From Pteria penguin (Eukaryota > Mollusca > Bivalvia > Pterioida > Pteriidae), in the NCBI GenBank assembly GCA_035048485.1, contig CM068592.1, positions 39,828,545 to 39,892,544 on the forward strand: DNA of 64,000 nt. Direction: 5' to 3'. Both the position numbers and the translations under genes were made by a program. The stretch's first letter is position 1. Every line of letters starts with the position of its first letter. The notes under the pieces are model-generated. The model was not told the DNA's origin. It ran no database searches and worked only from the letters and a program-made list of their open reading frames with translations. This document shows, one piece after another, positions 22,155-34,417 of this stretch.

Positions 22155-23757
22155 GTAAGTAACCCTTATCTACGTGTAAATGAACACTTTGGGTATAATT
22201 AAAAATACATAAGGTCTGATATTACACTGTCGGGCAAAGGTATTCATTGGTACTTTGTGGGCTTTACAAAAATGGATATGGGGATTTGTTACATTCTATA
22301 ATCTTTGGTTATTGTAAAACGTATATTTTATATGGCACAGACGCTCAGATAACATATCAAAAAACAAAAAAAAACAAAAAACAAAAAAAAAAACCCAAAC
22401 ACAAAACAAAGAATAGGAAACATGGGTCGGCTGTATACTTGTATGAGAAGAATAAAACCTTACTGCAGGTTATAGTATTATAGTTTTTTCAATCAATACA
22501 GAAATCTGATTATGATTTACGTTAATTAAACTAATAGCAATATGAGAGAGAAGCACATTACTTTGTCTCTATGGCATATCTTGATAAGATATTCATGATT
22601 TAGAGAACTACGTTTTCATTCCGTAAGAGTGTTGGTTTCTTTCTTATGATAGCACAACTCAGAAGTAAATTTGTAATGTGCTCATGAAGACCCTCTCGGT
22701 ATCTCTTCTCATGGACCCTAGATAATATGATATAGACGAAAAGAAAAGGATATCTAACTTAATGACAAAACTCGCCAAAGACACTGCTGTATGACACGAT
22801 TCGCCACCAACATAACTGTATGACAAAGGACATCTGGATTAGCTGTAAGACAAAAAACTAGCCACTGACATAACTGTATGACAAAAGTCGCCACCAATAT
22901 AACTGTATGACAAAAGTCGCCACCAATATAACTGTATGACAAAAGTCGCCACTGACATAAGCTGTATGACAAAAGTCGCCACTGACATAACTGTATGACA
23001 AAAGTCGCCACTGACATAACTGTATGACAAAGGACATCTGGATTAGTTGTAAGACAAAAAAACTAGCCACTGACATAACTGTATGACAAAAGTCGCCACC
23101 AATATAACTGTATGACAAAAGTCGCCACTGACATAAGCTGTATGACAAAAGTCGCCACTGACATAACTGTATGACAAAAGTCGCCACTGACATAACTGTA
23201 TGACAAAAGTCGCCACCGAAATAACTGTATGACAAAAGTCGCCACTTACATAGCTGTATGATAAAAGTCGCTACGGAAAGGGCATCTGACATAGCTCTAT
23301 GACAAAACTCGCCACTGACTAAGCTGTACGACAAAAGTCACTATGGGAAGGATATCTGGCACAGCTCTATGACAGAATTCGCCACTGACTTAGCTGTATG
23401 ACAAAAGTCACCATGGAAATGACATCTGACATAGCTGTACAACAGAACTCGCCACTGACATAGCTGTGCGACAAAAGTCACCACTGACATAGTTGTATGA
23501 TAAAAGTCGCCACAGATAAACAGAACAACGAAGAATAATCATTGTAAACAGACATGGAAAATAGTAGATTAGAGTTACGCTACCGACTTAAGACGGTCAA
23601 TTAAATTGTTGCTCATTTTGTGTGGTTAACTTTGAATAATAATAAAATATGTAGCATTTGATTTTGTCATAAAGAATAAACAACCCAGCATTTTACATGA
23701 ATTTATTACATTCTTGCAGTAATTGTATATATGTATATAATTTAATTTCTTTTCTAG
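22155..23757 (+). other. Intron 11
   Basis: Includes an A-rich stretch (22358-22410), the 29-bp array (22770-23515), and a following segment (about 23560-23600, CCGACTTAAGACGGTCAATT) related to 41463-41482. Nothing else is recognised. Confidence 0.6.
22770..23515. repeat. 29-bp minisatellite, about 25 units, intron 11
   Basis: The unit contains CTGTATGACAAAAGTCGCCA. A roughly 204-bp block (seven units plus variants such as GGACATCTGGATTAG) is repeated at 22827 and 23031, so expansion involved larger blocks. Copies decay towards 23515. The several minus-strand open frames are by-products. Confidence 0.96.
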
Positions 23758-23839
23758 ATATTCTTTGAAGGCGTGCGCGGGGCAAGTTTTAAGAGTGACA
23801 TTGCAATAGACAATGTATATGTCACTACTCAAACCTGTG
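23758..23839 (+). CDS. Exon 12: MAM domain 1, last segment
   Basis: Acceptor TTTCTTTTCTAG, donor GTAAGT, phase 0 to 1, 82 bases as in its paralogue exon 17. It encodes IFFEGVRGASFKSDIAIDNV and ends TTQTC, the MAM closing pattern F.G.RG....DIAIDD....G.C with the fourth conserved Cys. Confidence 0.95.
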
Positions 23840-24791
23840 GTAAGTCTATTGACCCATCGCTTTCGCGAAATATGTATTAAATTTCGTGACGTCACAATAA
23901 ATTTTCAATGTTTGCCGGAGGCATGACCGGGGTGTAAAGTATTGTGACGCCGTCTGATTTAAAAAATTTTCTCGCATAAATGGAATGGTCAGTTATGGTC
24001 AAATTCTTCGCTGATGATAAAGCCCATTCTAAGGTATTAAAGATAATAGTTCTAGCTCCATTGAAGCACATAATATACATGTAGAATATTGATATAGATG
24101 TCATCTGCCACCTCCTACTGCTGATTATATTCGTCATTATCATGGCTGTATCTGTCTGTACACTACTTTAGCACTTACCTTTGTCTCCCATAAGTATCCT
24201 CTTCCTATCCATCCAGCCAGAAACTTTCTACATAATTAATATATGTCGCTTCTTCTTTCAGAGGAAATATATTCAGTAATACAGAGTTATCGAACCTTTG
24301 AATAGTTATCTAATGTAGGAAAAGATTAATGTAAACCAAACTTATGGAAACTGATGCAAAATCACGGGAAATGAAGAGACAGAAAATGACGCTTTCATTG
24401 GAATTCAATGACGTCACAATGGTTTTGACGTCAGAAATCTTCTCAAATGTTTAATGACTCTGTAATACACAATCATTTAATTTTACATGTAACACACATT
24501 GGTTTAAAATACGGAGTATCGCAACTACTAAAATTCCGTCACGGTTTGCATTTAGTCACCTACCAAATCCATTGTTCTCGATGTGGGCACTTTAATGTGG
24601 GCAGCTTACGTCATAATCATGTGACGCCATAACAATCACAAAGCGCGCGTGTATGTTCACGTTATTTTAGTTGATATTACGTATTAGCAGTTTATCTCAT
24701 CCAGAAATATTTTCTCTGACGACGTAACTTCCCGCGTTTTCGTAACTGTGACGTCATTATATTGACACCACCGGGACCGAAGTATATTCGG

Positions 24792-24850
24792 TCTTTTCGT
24801 TATGCAGAGTTACTTCCCATTTGATATACCTACATCCAACGAAAAACAAG
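24792..24850 (+). mobile_element. Decayed half-copy of the MITE arm
   Basis: GAGTTACTTCCCATTTGATA and, shortly after, ACGAAAAACAA resemble the left arm of the MITE at 24961 in the same orientation. No matching right arm is visible. Confidence 0.5.
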
Positions 24851-24960
24851 TTAGATTCATTACTTACCATTTTTAAAATTCGTGTTAAACATATTTCATA
24901 TTCTCAGAAATTGATACGTTATGTCTGCGCAATTTCTAAACATCTATTGAGTTTTTTTTT

Positions 24961-25157
24961 CGTTAAACTGAGTTATTTCCCATTTGGGACGGTATCTGAC
25001 GAAAAACAATCATGACGTCATCAAATTCTATAGAAATCGATAAAAAAAATCAGGGAAATGATAGTTCATAATTTATGACATTTTCATAGGAAATTGATGA
25101 CGTCATAATTGTTTTACGTCACATACCGTCCCAAATGGGAAATAAATCAGTTTAAGG
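24961..25157. mobile_element. MITE-like palindrome, 197 bp, intron 12
   Basis: Two arms of about 63 bases (24961-25024 and 25094-25157) are inverted copies with few mismatches. Both contain TTATTTCCCATTTGGGACGG and, inside, TGACGTCATCAA. The interior is about 70 bases. The element could fold into a long hairpin. It encodes nothing and looks like a non-autonomous DNA transposon. Flanks are poly-T and poly-A rich, so no target-site duplication can be assigned. Confidence 0.85.
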
Positions 25158-25497
25158 AAAAACTTTTTTTTCTTTTTTTTTTCTTCGCAAACTTTACTTA
25201 TCAAAGGCAATAGATTTACAATATCGTAGTCTTATTTTCGTGTTATATAATACTCGTCAAGTCATATTTTCAAATACATGTACTTAATATTGCAGTTTAA
25301 TACCTTGCACATCACAAATATTACGATCGATAATGTAACCCTGTATGAAGTGAAGAATTTCATAATATTCCTATCATTCTCGCAGTACTGTGGAAGTATT
25401 TCAGAAAGTTATACAAAATAAATATTTCTTGTTCACCATGCAGATATGAAAGAGAAACACACATTTTAATTTCTATACCTATATCTAACTTCCTCAG

Positions 25498-27171
25498 ATT
25501 TTACGACCCCAGCTATAGAAACAACAGCACAAACAACAACAAAAGGTACTACAGAGGCTCAGACAACTGCGGCAACAACAGAGTCATCTACGACTGAAGG
25601 AACAACTGAGGCAACAACAGAACCCCCTACGACTGAAAGCACAACTACGGCAACAACAGAACCTCTAACAACAGAAGGCACAACTGAGGCAACAACAGAA
25701 CCACCTACGACTGAAAGCACAACTACGGCAACAACAGAAACTCCAACAACAGAAGGTACTACTGAGGCAACAACAGAACTTCCAACAACAGAAGGCACAA
25801 CTGAGGCAACAACAGAACCTCCAACAACAGAAGGTACAACAGAGGCAACAACGGAGCCTCCTACAACTGAGGGTACTACTGAGGCAACAACAGAACCTCC
25901 AACAACAGAAGGTACAACAGAGGCAACAACAGAACCTCCAACAACTGAAGGCACAACAGAAGCAACAACAGAACCTCCTACAACTGAAGGTACAACTGAG
26001 GCAACAACAGAACTTCCAACAACAGAAGGCACAACTGAGGCAACAACAGAACCTCCAACAACTGAAGGTACTACCGAAGCAACAACAGAACCTCCAACTA
26101 CAGAAGGCACAACTGAAACAACAACAGAATCTCCAACTACAGAAGGCACAACAGAGGCAACAACAGAACCTCCAACTACTGAAGGTACAACTGAGGCAAC
26201 AACAGAACTTCCAACAACAGAAGGTACAACTGAGGCAACAACAGAACCTCCAACTACAGAAGGCACAACTGAAGCAACAACAGAACCTCCAACAACAGAA
26301 GGCACAACTGAGGCAACAACAGAACCTCCAACTACAGAAGGCACAACAGAGGCAACAACAGAACTTCCAACCACAGAAGGTACAACTGAGGCAACAACGG
26401 AACCTCCAACTACAGAAGGAACAACTGAGACAACAACGGAACCTCCAACTACAGAAGGAACAACTGAGGCAACAACAGAACCTCCAACAACTGAAGGTAC
26501 AACTGAGGCAACAACAGAACCTCTGACAACAGAAGGCACAACTGAGGCAACAACAGAATCTCCAACAACTGAAGGTACAACAGAGGCAACAACAGAACCT
26601 CCCACAACTGAAGGTACAACTGAGGCAACAACAGAATCTCCAACAACTGAAGGTACAACAGAGGCAACAACAGAACCTCCCACAACTGAAGGTACAACTG
26701 AGGCAACAACAGAATCTCCAACAACTGAAGGTACAACAGAGGCAACAACAGAACCTCCTACAACTGAAGGTACAACTGAGGCAACAACAGAACCTCCCAC
26801 AACTGAAGGTACAACTGAAGCAACAACAGAACTTCCAACTACAGAAGGCACAACAGAGTCAACAACAGAACCTCCAACTACTGAAGGTACAACTGAGGCA
26901 ACAACAGAACCTCAAACTACAGAAGGTACAACTGAGGCAACAACAGAACCTCCAACTACTGAAGGTACAACTGAGGCAACAACAGAACCTCCCACAACTG
27001 AAGGTACAACTGAGGCAACAACAGAAGGAACGACTGAAGCAACAACTGAGCCTTCAACTACTCAAGGAACAACAGAAGCAACAACTGAATCTTCAACTAC
27101 TGAGGGCACAACTGAGGCAATTACCGAACCTACTACAACTGTAGGCACAACCGAAACTCCGTATGAACTAT
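25498..27171 (+). CDS. Exon 13: Thr/Glu/Pro mucin-like repeat exon
   Basis: Acceptor TTCCTCAG, donor CTAT/GTAAAT, phase 1 to 1, 1674 bases (558 codons) open throughout. It has no ATG, so an ORF finder needing a start codon misses it and reports the complementary strand instead. After a short lead (DFTTPAIETTAQTTTKGTTE) it consists of about 36 copies of a 39-base, 13-residue unit TEGTTEATTEPPT. Thr is roughly half the residues, every few residues carry Glu, and there are no Cys or Lys-rich parts, as in heavily O-glycosylated mucin stalks. The last units diverge (TVGTTETPYEL). An alternative donor ten bases earlier (CC/GTATGA) would break the phase with exon 14. Confidence 0.93.
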
Positions 27172-27309
27172 GTAAATATACATTTCTATTCAACAATCAA
27201 TTAATCACCATTCTATTGCATTTTCTTGATTTCTTGTCTCAGCGGTTTGTGTTCACTATTTTATTTGACTACAGCAGAACAGTCACTGCCACGACGCTCC
27301 TACTAAATA

Positions 27310-30300
27310 CAGTCTTCTATGGACTGTAATGGTGCAGTAATGGTCATCAGTAACGTGAACTATTATGGTGCGTAAATGTATGCGTAGACTATATCGGTGC
27401 GAGATTGGCTATATGCATGGGTGGATCATTAAACTGCTGTAATGGTTATCTTCATGCGTGATCTGTTGTGGTGTGGTGATGGTTATCTTCATGCGTGGTC
27501 TATTGTAGTGCGGTGATGGTTATCTTCATGCGTGGTCTATTGTAGTGTGTTGATGGTTATCTTCATGCGTGGTCTATTGTAGTGTGATGATGGTTATCTT
27601 CATGCGTGGTCTATTGTAGTGCGGTGATGGTTATCTTCATGCGTGGTCTATTGTAGTGTAGTGATGGTTATCTTAATGCGTGGTCTATTGTAGTGTGGTG
27701 ATGGTTATCTTCATGTGTGATCTATTGTAGTGCGGTGATGGTTATCTTCATGCGTGGTCTATTGTAGTGTGGTGATGGTTATCTTCATGCGTGGTCTATT
27801 GTAGTGTGGTGGTGGATATCTTCATGAGTGGTCTATTGTAGTGTGGTAATGGTTATCTTCATGCGTGGTCTATTGTAGTGTGGGGATGGTTATTTTCGTG
27901 CGTGGTCTATTGTAGTGTGGTGATGGTTATCTTCATGCGTGGTCTATTGTAGTGTGGTGATGGTTTTCTTCATGCGTGGTCTATTGTAGTGTAGTGATGG
28001 TTATCTTCATGCGTGGTCTATTGTAGTGTGGTGATGGTTATCTTCATGCGTGGTCTATTGTAGGGCGGTGATGGTTATCTTCATGCGTGGTCTATTGTAT
28101 TGTAGTGATGGTTATCTTCATGCGTGGTCTATTGTAGTGTGGTGATTGTTATCTTCATGTGTGGTCTATTGTAGTGTGTTGATGGTTATCTTCATGCGTG
28201 GTCTATTGTAGTGTAGTGATGGTTATCTTCATGCGTGGTCTATTATAGTGTAGTGATGGTTATCTTCATGCGTGGTCTATTGTAGTGTGGTGATTGTTAT
28301 CTTCATGTGTGGTCTATTGTAGTGTGGTGATGGTTATCTTCATGTGTGGTCTATTGTAGTGTTTTAATGGTTATCTTCATGCGTGGTCTATTGTAGTGTA
28401 GTGATAGTTATCTTCATGCGTGGTCTATTGTAGTGTGGGGATGGTTATCTTCATGCGTGGTCTATTGTAGTGTAGTCATGGTTATCTTCATGCGTGGTCT
28501 ATTGTAGTGTGGTAATGGTTATCTTCATGCGTGGTCTATTGTAGTGTAGTGATGGTTATTTTCATGCGTGGTCTATTGTAGTGTGGTGATCGTTATCTTC
28601 ATGCGTGGTCTATTGTAGTGTAGTGATGGTTATCTTCATGCGTGGTCTATTGTAGTGTGGTGATGGCTATCTTCATGCGTGGTCTATTGTAGTGTGGTAA
28701 TGGTTATCTACATGCGTGGTCTATTGTAGGGCGGTGATGGTTATCTTCATGCGTGGTCTATTGTAGTGTGGTGATGGTTATCTTCATGCGTGGTCTATTG
28801 TAGTGTGTTGATGGTTATCTTCATGCGTGGTCTATTGTAGTGAGGTGATGGTTATCTTCATGCGTGGTCTATTGTAGTGTGTTGATGGTTATCTTCATGC
28901 GTGGTCTATTGTAGTGTGATGATGGTTATCTTCATGCGTGGTCTATTGTAGTGTAGTGATGGTTATCTTCATGCGTGGTCTATTGTAGGGCGGTGATGGT
29001 TATCTTCATGCGTGGTCTATTGTAGTGTAGTGATGGTTATCTTCATGCGTGGTCTATTGTAGTGTGATGATGGTTATCTTCATGCGTGGTCTATTGTAGT
29101 GTGGTGATCGTTATCTTCATGCGTGGTCTATTGTAGTGTGTTGATGGTTATCTTCATGCGTGGTTTATTGTAGTGTGATGATGGTTATCTTCATGCGTGG
29201 TCTATTGTAGTGCGGTGATGGTTATCTTCATGCGTGGTCTATTGTAGTGTAGTGATGGTTATCTTCATGCGTGGTCTATTGTAGTGTGTTGATGGTTATC
29301 TTCATGCGTGGTCTATTGTAGTGTGATGATGGTTATCTTCATGCGTGGTCTATTGTAGTGCGGTAATGGTTATCTTCATGCGTGGTCTATTGTAGTGTAG
29401 TGGTTATCTTCATGCGTAGTCTACTGTAGTGTAGTGATGGTTATCTTCATGCGTGGTCTATTGTAGTGCGGTGATGGTTATCTTCATGCGTGGTCTATTG
29501 TAGTGTGTTGATGGTTATCTTCATGCGTGGTCTATTGTAGTGTAGTGATGGTTATCTTCATGCATGGTCTATTGTAGTGCGGTGATGGTTATCTTCATGC
29601 GTGGTCTATTGTAGTGCGGTGATGGTTATCTTCATGCGTGGTCTATTGTAGTGTGATGATGGTTATCTTCATGCGTGGTCTATTGTAGTGTAGTGATGGT
29701 TATCTTCATGCGTGGTCTATTGTAGGGCGGTGATGGTTATCTTCATGCGTGGTCTATTGTAGTGTAGTGATGGTTATCTTCATGCGTGGTCTATTGTAGT
29801 GTGATGATGGTTATCTTCATGCGTGGTCTATTGTAGTGTGGTGATGGTTATCTTCATGCGTGGTCTATTGTAGTGTGTTGATGGTTATCTTCATGCATGG
29901 TTTATTGTAGTGTGATGATGGTTATCTTCATGCGTGGTCTATTGTAGTGTGGTGATGGTTATCTTCATGCGTGGTCTATTGTAGTGTAGTGGTTATCTTC
30001 ATGCGTGGTCTATTGTAGTGTGTTGATGGTTATCTTCATGCGTGGTCTATTGTAGTGCGGTGATGGTTATCTTCATGCGTGGTCTATTGTAGTGTGTTGA
30101 TGGTTATCTTCATGCGTGGTCTATTGTAGTGTGATGATGGTTATCTTCATGCGTGGTCTATTGTAGTGTAGTGATGGTTATCTTCATGCGTGGTCTATTG
30201 TAGTGTGGGGATGGTTATCTTCATGTGTGATCTATTGTAGTGTGGTAATGGTTATCTTCATGCGTGGTCTATTGTAGGGCGGTGATGGTTATCTTCATGC

Positions 30301-31900
30301 GTGGTCTATTGTAGTGTAGTGATGGTTATCTTCATGCGTGCTCTGTTGTAGTGTAGTGATGGTTATGTTCATGCGTGGTCTATTGTAGTGTAGTGATGGT
30401 TTTCTTCATGCGTGGTCTGTTGTAGTGTGGTAATGATTATCTTCATGCGTGGTCTATTGTAGTGCGGTGATGGTTATCTTCATGCGTGGTCTATTGTAGT
30501 GTGGTGATGGTTATCTTCATGCGTGGTCTATTGTATTGTGGTGGTGGATATCTTCATGCGTGGTCTATTGTAGTGTGGTGATGGTTATCTTCATGCGTGA
30601 TCTATTGTAGTGCGGTGATGGTTATCTTCATGCGTGATCTATTGTAGTGTGGTGATTGTTATCTTCATGCGTGGTCTATTGTAGTGCAGTGATGGTTATC
30701 TTCATGCGTGGTCTATTGTATTGTGGTGATGGTTATCTTGATGCGTGGTCTATTGTAGTGTGATGATGGTTATCTTCATGTGTGATCTATTGTAGTGTAG
30801 TGATGGTTATCTTCATGCGTGGTCTATTGTAGTGTGGTGATGGTTATCTTCATGCGTGGTCTATTGTAGTGTGGTGATGGTTATCTTCATGCGTGGTCTA
30901 TTGTAGTGTGGGGATGGTTATCTTCATGCGTGGTCTATTGTAGTGTAGTGATGGTTATCTTCATGCGTGGTCTATTGTAGTGTGGTGATGGTTATCTTCA
31001 TGCGTGGTCTGTTGTAGTATAGTGATGGTTATCTTCATGCGTGGTCTATTGTAGTGCAGTGATGGTTATCTTCATGCGTGGTCTATTGTATTGTGGTGAT
31101 GGTTATCTTCATGCGTGGTCTATTGTAGTGTGGTGATGGTTATCTTCATGTGTGATCTATTGTAGTGTGGTGATGGTTGTCTTCATGCGTGGTCTATTGT
31201 AGTGTGGGGATGGTTATCTTCATGCGTGGTCTATTGTAGTGTGGGGATGGTTATCTTCATGCGTGGTCTATTGTAGTGTAGTGATGGTTATCTTCATGCG
31301 TGGTCTATTGTAGTGTGGTGGTGGTTATCTTCATGCGTGGTCTGTTGTAGTGTAGTGATGGTTATCTTCATGCGTGGTCTATTGTAGTGTAGTGATGGTT
31401 ATCTTCATGCGTGGTCTATTGTAGGGCGGTGATGGTTATCTTCATGCGTGGTCTATTGTAGTGTAGTGATGGTTATCTTCATGCGTGGTCTATTGTAGTG
31501 CGGTGATGGTTATCTTCATGCGTGGTCTATTGTAGTGTGGTGATGGTTATCTTCATGCGTGGTCTATTGTAGTGTAGTGATGGTTATCTTCATGCGTGGT
31601 CTATTGTAGTGTGGTGATGGTTATCTTCATGCGTGGTCTATTGTAGGGCGGTGATGGTTATCTTCATGCGTGGTCTATTGTAGTGTGGTGATGGTTATCT
31701 TCATGCGTGGTCTACTGTAGTGTGGTGATGGTTATCTGCATATGTTGTGTGTATGAATGGACTATAGTCCTGCGATGTTGCTTATCTGAATACCTGGAAT
31801 CTTTTTGATCGGTAATGGCTATCTTCATGCATGGACTATATTGGTGTGATTAAGTATACACGTGCAGTATTATATTGCGGTGATGATTATGTGTATGCGT
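27310..31900. repeat. 37-bp minisatellite, about 116 units, intron 13
   Basis: The unit contains GGTTATCTTCATGCGTGGTC. The core runs from about 27440 to 31740, with decayed edges on both sides. Variants at one site (GTAGTGTGG, GTAGTGTAG, TAGGGCGG, GTGTTG, GTGATG) recur in ordered strings. A marker TGGTTTATTG at 29161 and 29898 shows a block of 20 units repeated. It lies wholly inside intron 13 and has no long open frame. Confidence 0.98.
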
Positions 31901-32154
31901 AGTTAGTGGATTTTGGATTCTAATCCGCTCGGATTTTAGTCTTGATAGTCAACTCCGTTGCAATAGATGTTGGCACTAAAGATCTTCCTGCTCCGGGTCA
32001 TTCATTAAGGTTAGAATTTCTGTTCTTCTGTTGGGGCAGATATTGTCACTATGTAATAATAGTAATCTTAACCTGAATTTAAAAAAGAAAGACAAAACGA
32101 ATTAAACGATATATTTCAAATACATTCTTACATACAGTTGTCCATTTTTTCCAG

Positions 32155-32288
32155 TCACATGCACATGGGAAGAAAATGAAGGTTGCTTTCTACAAAATGT
32201 CCGAATAAATGTTAATCGTAGACGACGTTCAGTGTCAACAGCTCCTGATCTGCAACTAGACGACTTCGACTGGATCACTGATCAAGAG
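32155..32288 (+). CDS. Exon 14: MAM domain 2, first segment, with a polybasic site
   Basis: Acceptor TTTTTTCCAG, donor GAG/GTAGGT, phase 1 to 0. It encodes TCTWEENEGCFLQNVR, then NRRRRSVSTAP and DDFDWITDQE. It matches the MAM opening and exon 9, but contains an extra RRRRS (residues 1081-1084), a furin-type site absent from MAM1. Reading past the donor meets a TGA 19 codons on, so this donor is needed. The exon end seeds the following 52-bp array. Confidence 0.93.
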
Positions 32289-33092
32289 GTAGGTGATGTG
32301 ACTTATTCCTCTATGACACGACTGGATCACTGATCAAGAGGTAGGTGATGTGACTAATTCCTCTATGACAGGACTGGATCACTGATGAAGAGGTTGGTAA
32401 TGTGACTTATTCCTCTATGACACGACTGGATCACTAATGAAGAGGGTTGTAATGTGATTTATTCCTCTATGACACGACTGGATCACTGATCAAGAGGTAG
32501 GTGATGTGACTAATTCCTCTATGACAGGACTGGATCACTGATGAAGAGGTTGGTAATGTGACTTATTCCTCTATGACACGACTGGATCACTGATCAAGAG
32601 TTTGGTAATGTGACTTATTCCTCTATGCAACGACTGGATCACTGATCAAGAGTTTGGTAATGTGACTTATTCCTCCATGACACGACTGGATCACTGATGA
32701 AGATGATGGTAATGTGACTTTTTCCTCTATGACACGTCTGGATCACTGATTGAGAGGTTGGTGATGTGACTTATTCCTCTATGACTCGACTGAATCACTG
32801 ATCAAGAGGTTGGTAATGTGACTTATTCCTCTATGACAGGACTGGATCACTAATGAAGAGGGTTGTAATGTGATTTATTCCTCTATGACACGACTGGATC
32901 ACTGATCAAGAGGTTGGTAATGTGACTTATTCCTCTATAGCACGACTGGATCACTGATCAAGAGGTTGGTAATGTGACTTATTCCTCTATGACTCGACTG
33001 AATCACTGATCAAGAGGTTGGTAATATGACTTATTCCTCTTTGACACGACTGAATCACTGATCAAGAGGTTGGTAATGTGACTTATTCCTCG
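32268..33092. repeat. 52-bp array made of the exon 14 end plus its 5' splice site
   Basis: About 16 units starting in the exon at GACTGGATCACTGATCAAGA and including the donor (GAG/GTAGGTGATGTGAC) repeat every 52 bases. Some copies keep GTAGGT; most have GTTGGT. A three-unit, 156-bp higher-order block repeats (marker GACAGGACTGG at 32371 and 32527). The start lies inside coding sequence, so the first unit is exon 14 itself. Confidence 0.97.
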
Positions 33093-33412
33093 ACTGGACC
33101 GGGTATGAATCCCAGTAGGTATGTTGAGAAAGTACACCGGAATATACTGATGTTACGGAATACTACTAGAGTATTCTGATGTTCTTTAGTGACCAACTGG
33201 GTCTCCGATTTCCCCCAATACTTATGTGAAATACGGAAGAAAGAATTCTATGCCACTGTAACAATAACAGCAACATACCACGGTGTTTATCTACGGATCC
33301 CAGAAAAAAAAGGTACAAGAAGTTAGCATCTCCCGTTAGTCGCACCCACCATGGATGGTCCATTCATACAAACGATATAAAAACACTGATATGCTCACCG
33401 TTTTATGCCCCC

Positions 33413-33500
33413 TGATCGATAGATGGGGGCATATTGTTTTTACCTGTCTGTTTCTTTGTTTGTTTGTCTATTTGTTTCCTTGTTTGTTTGTCTGTCTATC
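33413..33500. repeat. Stem-loop with GTTT/CTGT-rich tail (dispersed repeat, tentative)
   Basis: ATGCCCCC and GGGGGCAT flank a short loop (about 33414-33443), followed by a TGTCTGTTTCTTTG-rich tail. From general knowledge, similar hairpin plus tail strings are common in mollusc DNA; membership here is inference. Confidence 0.45.
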
Positions 33501-33632
33501 TTCGTCACAACTTTAAAACCGTGAGAGATAAATACTTCATATGTGGCATGCACACTGCACCAATAAAGCCCTTTCAAATCACACCAAGGTCATTGACCTT
33601 GTGAAACATTCGTGTTTCACAATCAAAAACAT

Positions 33633-33911
33633 ATTGATTGACTGATTTTTGTTTAACGTCACACCACGAATATTTCACGTATATGGTGACAGCATCTGCC
33701 TGATGCGGGGCATACAAATTTTGACCTTTGCAACGGACCAATCGGAAGCAGTGAGGGATCTTTAACGTGCCATGTATACCAATACCACAACACGGGACCT
33801 CGGTTTTTACTGTCTCATCCGAAAGACAGAACACCGGCATGACCAGAGCGGGACTCGAACCCGGCCTCCCAATCAGGAGTCCAGCGCGACACCACTAGGC
33901 CACGCCGGCTT
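33633..33911 (-). mobile_element. tRNA-derived SINE, minus orientation, intron 14
   Basis: Full-length inverted relative of the element at 19904. On the plus strand it starts with the tail ATTGATTGACTG, then GTTTAACGTCACACCACGAA, and ends with the inverted tRNA-like head (CGGGACTCGAACCCGGCC is the inverted B box; GGCCACGCCGGCTT the end). The open frames on both strands here are by-products. Confidence 0.92.
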
Positions 33912-34287
33912 TCAAAATCATATACATGTATATATATATGGGTATACTATTAGTGTTGGTTGCATTATACAAGATGGTAAGCTCTTTTATATTGGTTTTA
34001 TATTGTCAGTATGCATTTCTTATTGAAATACTTCCTGTACTGTGTATTATTATTGATAAGAATGTATTAACTAAAATACACCCTGTGATGTGAAATAATA
34101 ATATCATTATTACTACTAATTAATTCATTTACCATAATCATGTCAAACACCTTAATGTCTTTATAATTGTCTAAAGAATATGAATCTATATGCTGTTGTA
34201 TATGCCCGAAAGGGCCCCTTGTTTTATGGGAATAAATAAATATTGTATTGTTTTGTGTATACATAAATATAACCATTATTTTGATAG

Positions 34288-34417
34288 GGACCTACTGCCC
34301 TATACCCTCATACTGGTCCAAGTGGCGCTGCTCAGGGGGTGCGATACGCTTATATAGAGGGCTCAAGTTATTCGTGTGCGGAAAGAGCATTGCTAGAATC
34401 CACAGTAACGTTCGAAG
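34288..34417 (+). CDS. Exon 15: MAM domain 2, second segment
   Basis: Acceptor TTTTGATAG, donor GAAG/GTAGGT, phase 0 to 1. It encodes HTGPSGAAQGVRYAYIEGSS and then ERALLESTVTFE, parallel to exon 10 and to the MAM pattern TGP......G.Y.Y.E.S. It has one additional Cys (SYSCAERA) not found in MAM1, so an odd cysteine may be free or bridge to another chain. Confidence 0.94.

Noticed and set aside
25559..26851. 430-codon minus-strand open frame of Val/Ser repeats
   Set aside because: It is the complement of the Thr/Glu/Pro exon, which fits acceptor, donor, phase and composition on the plus strand.
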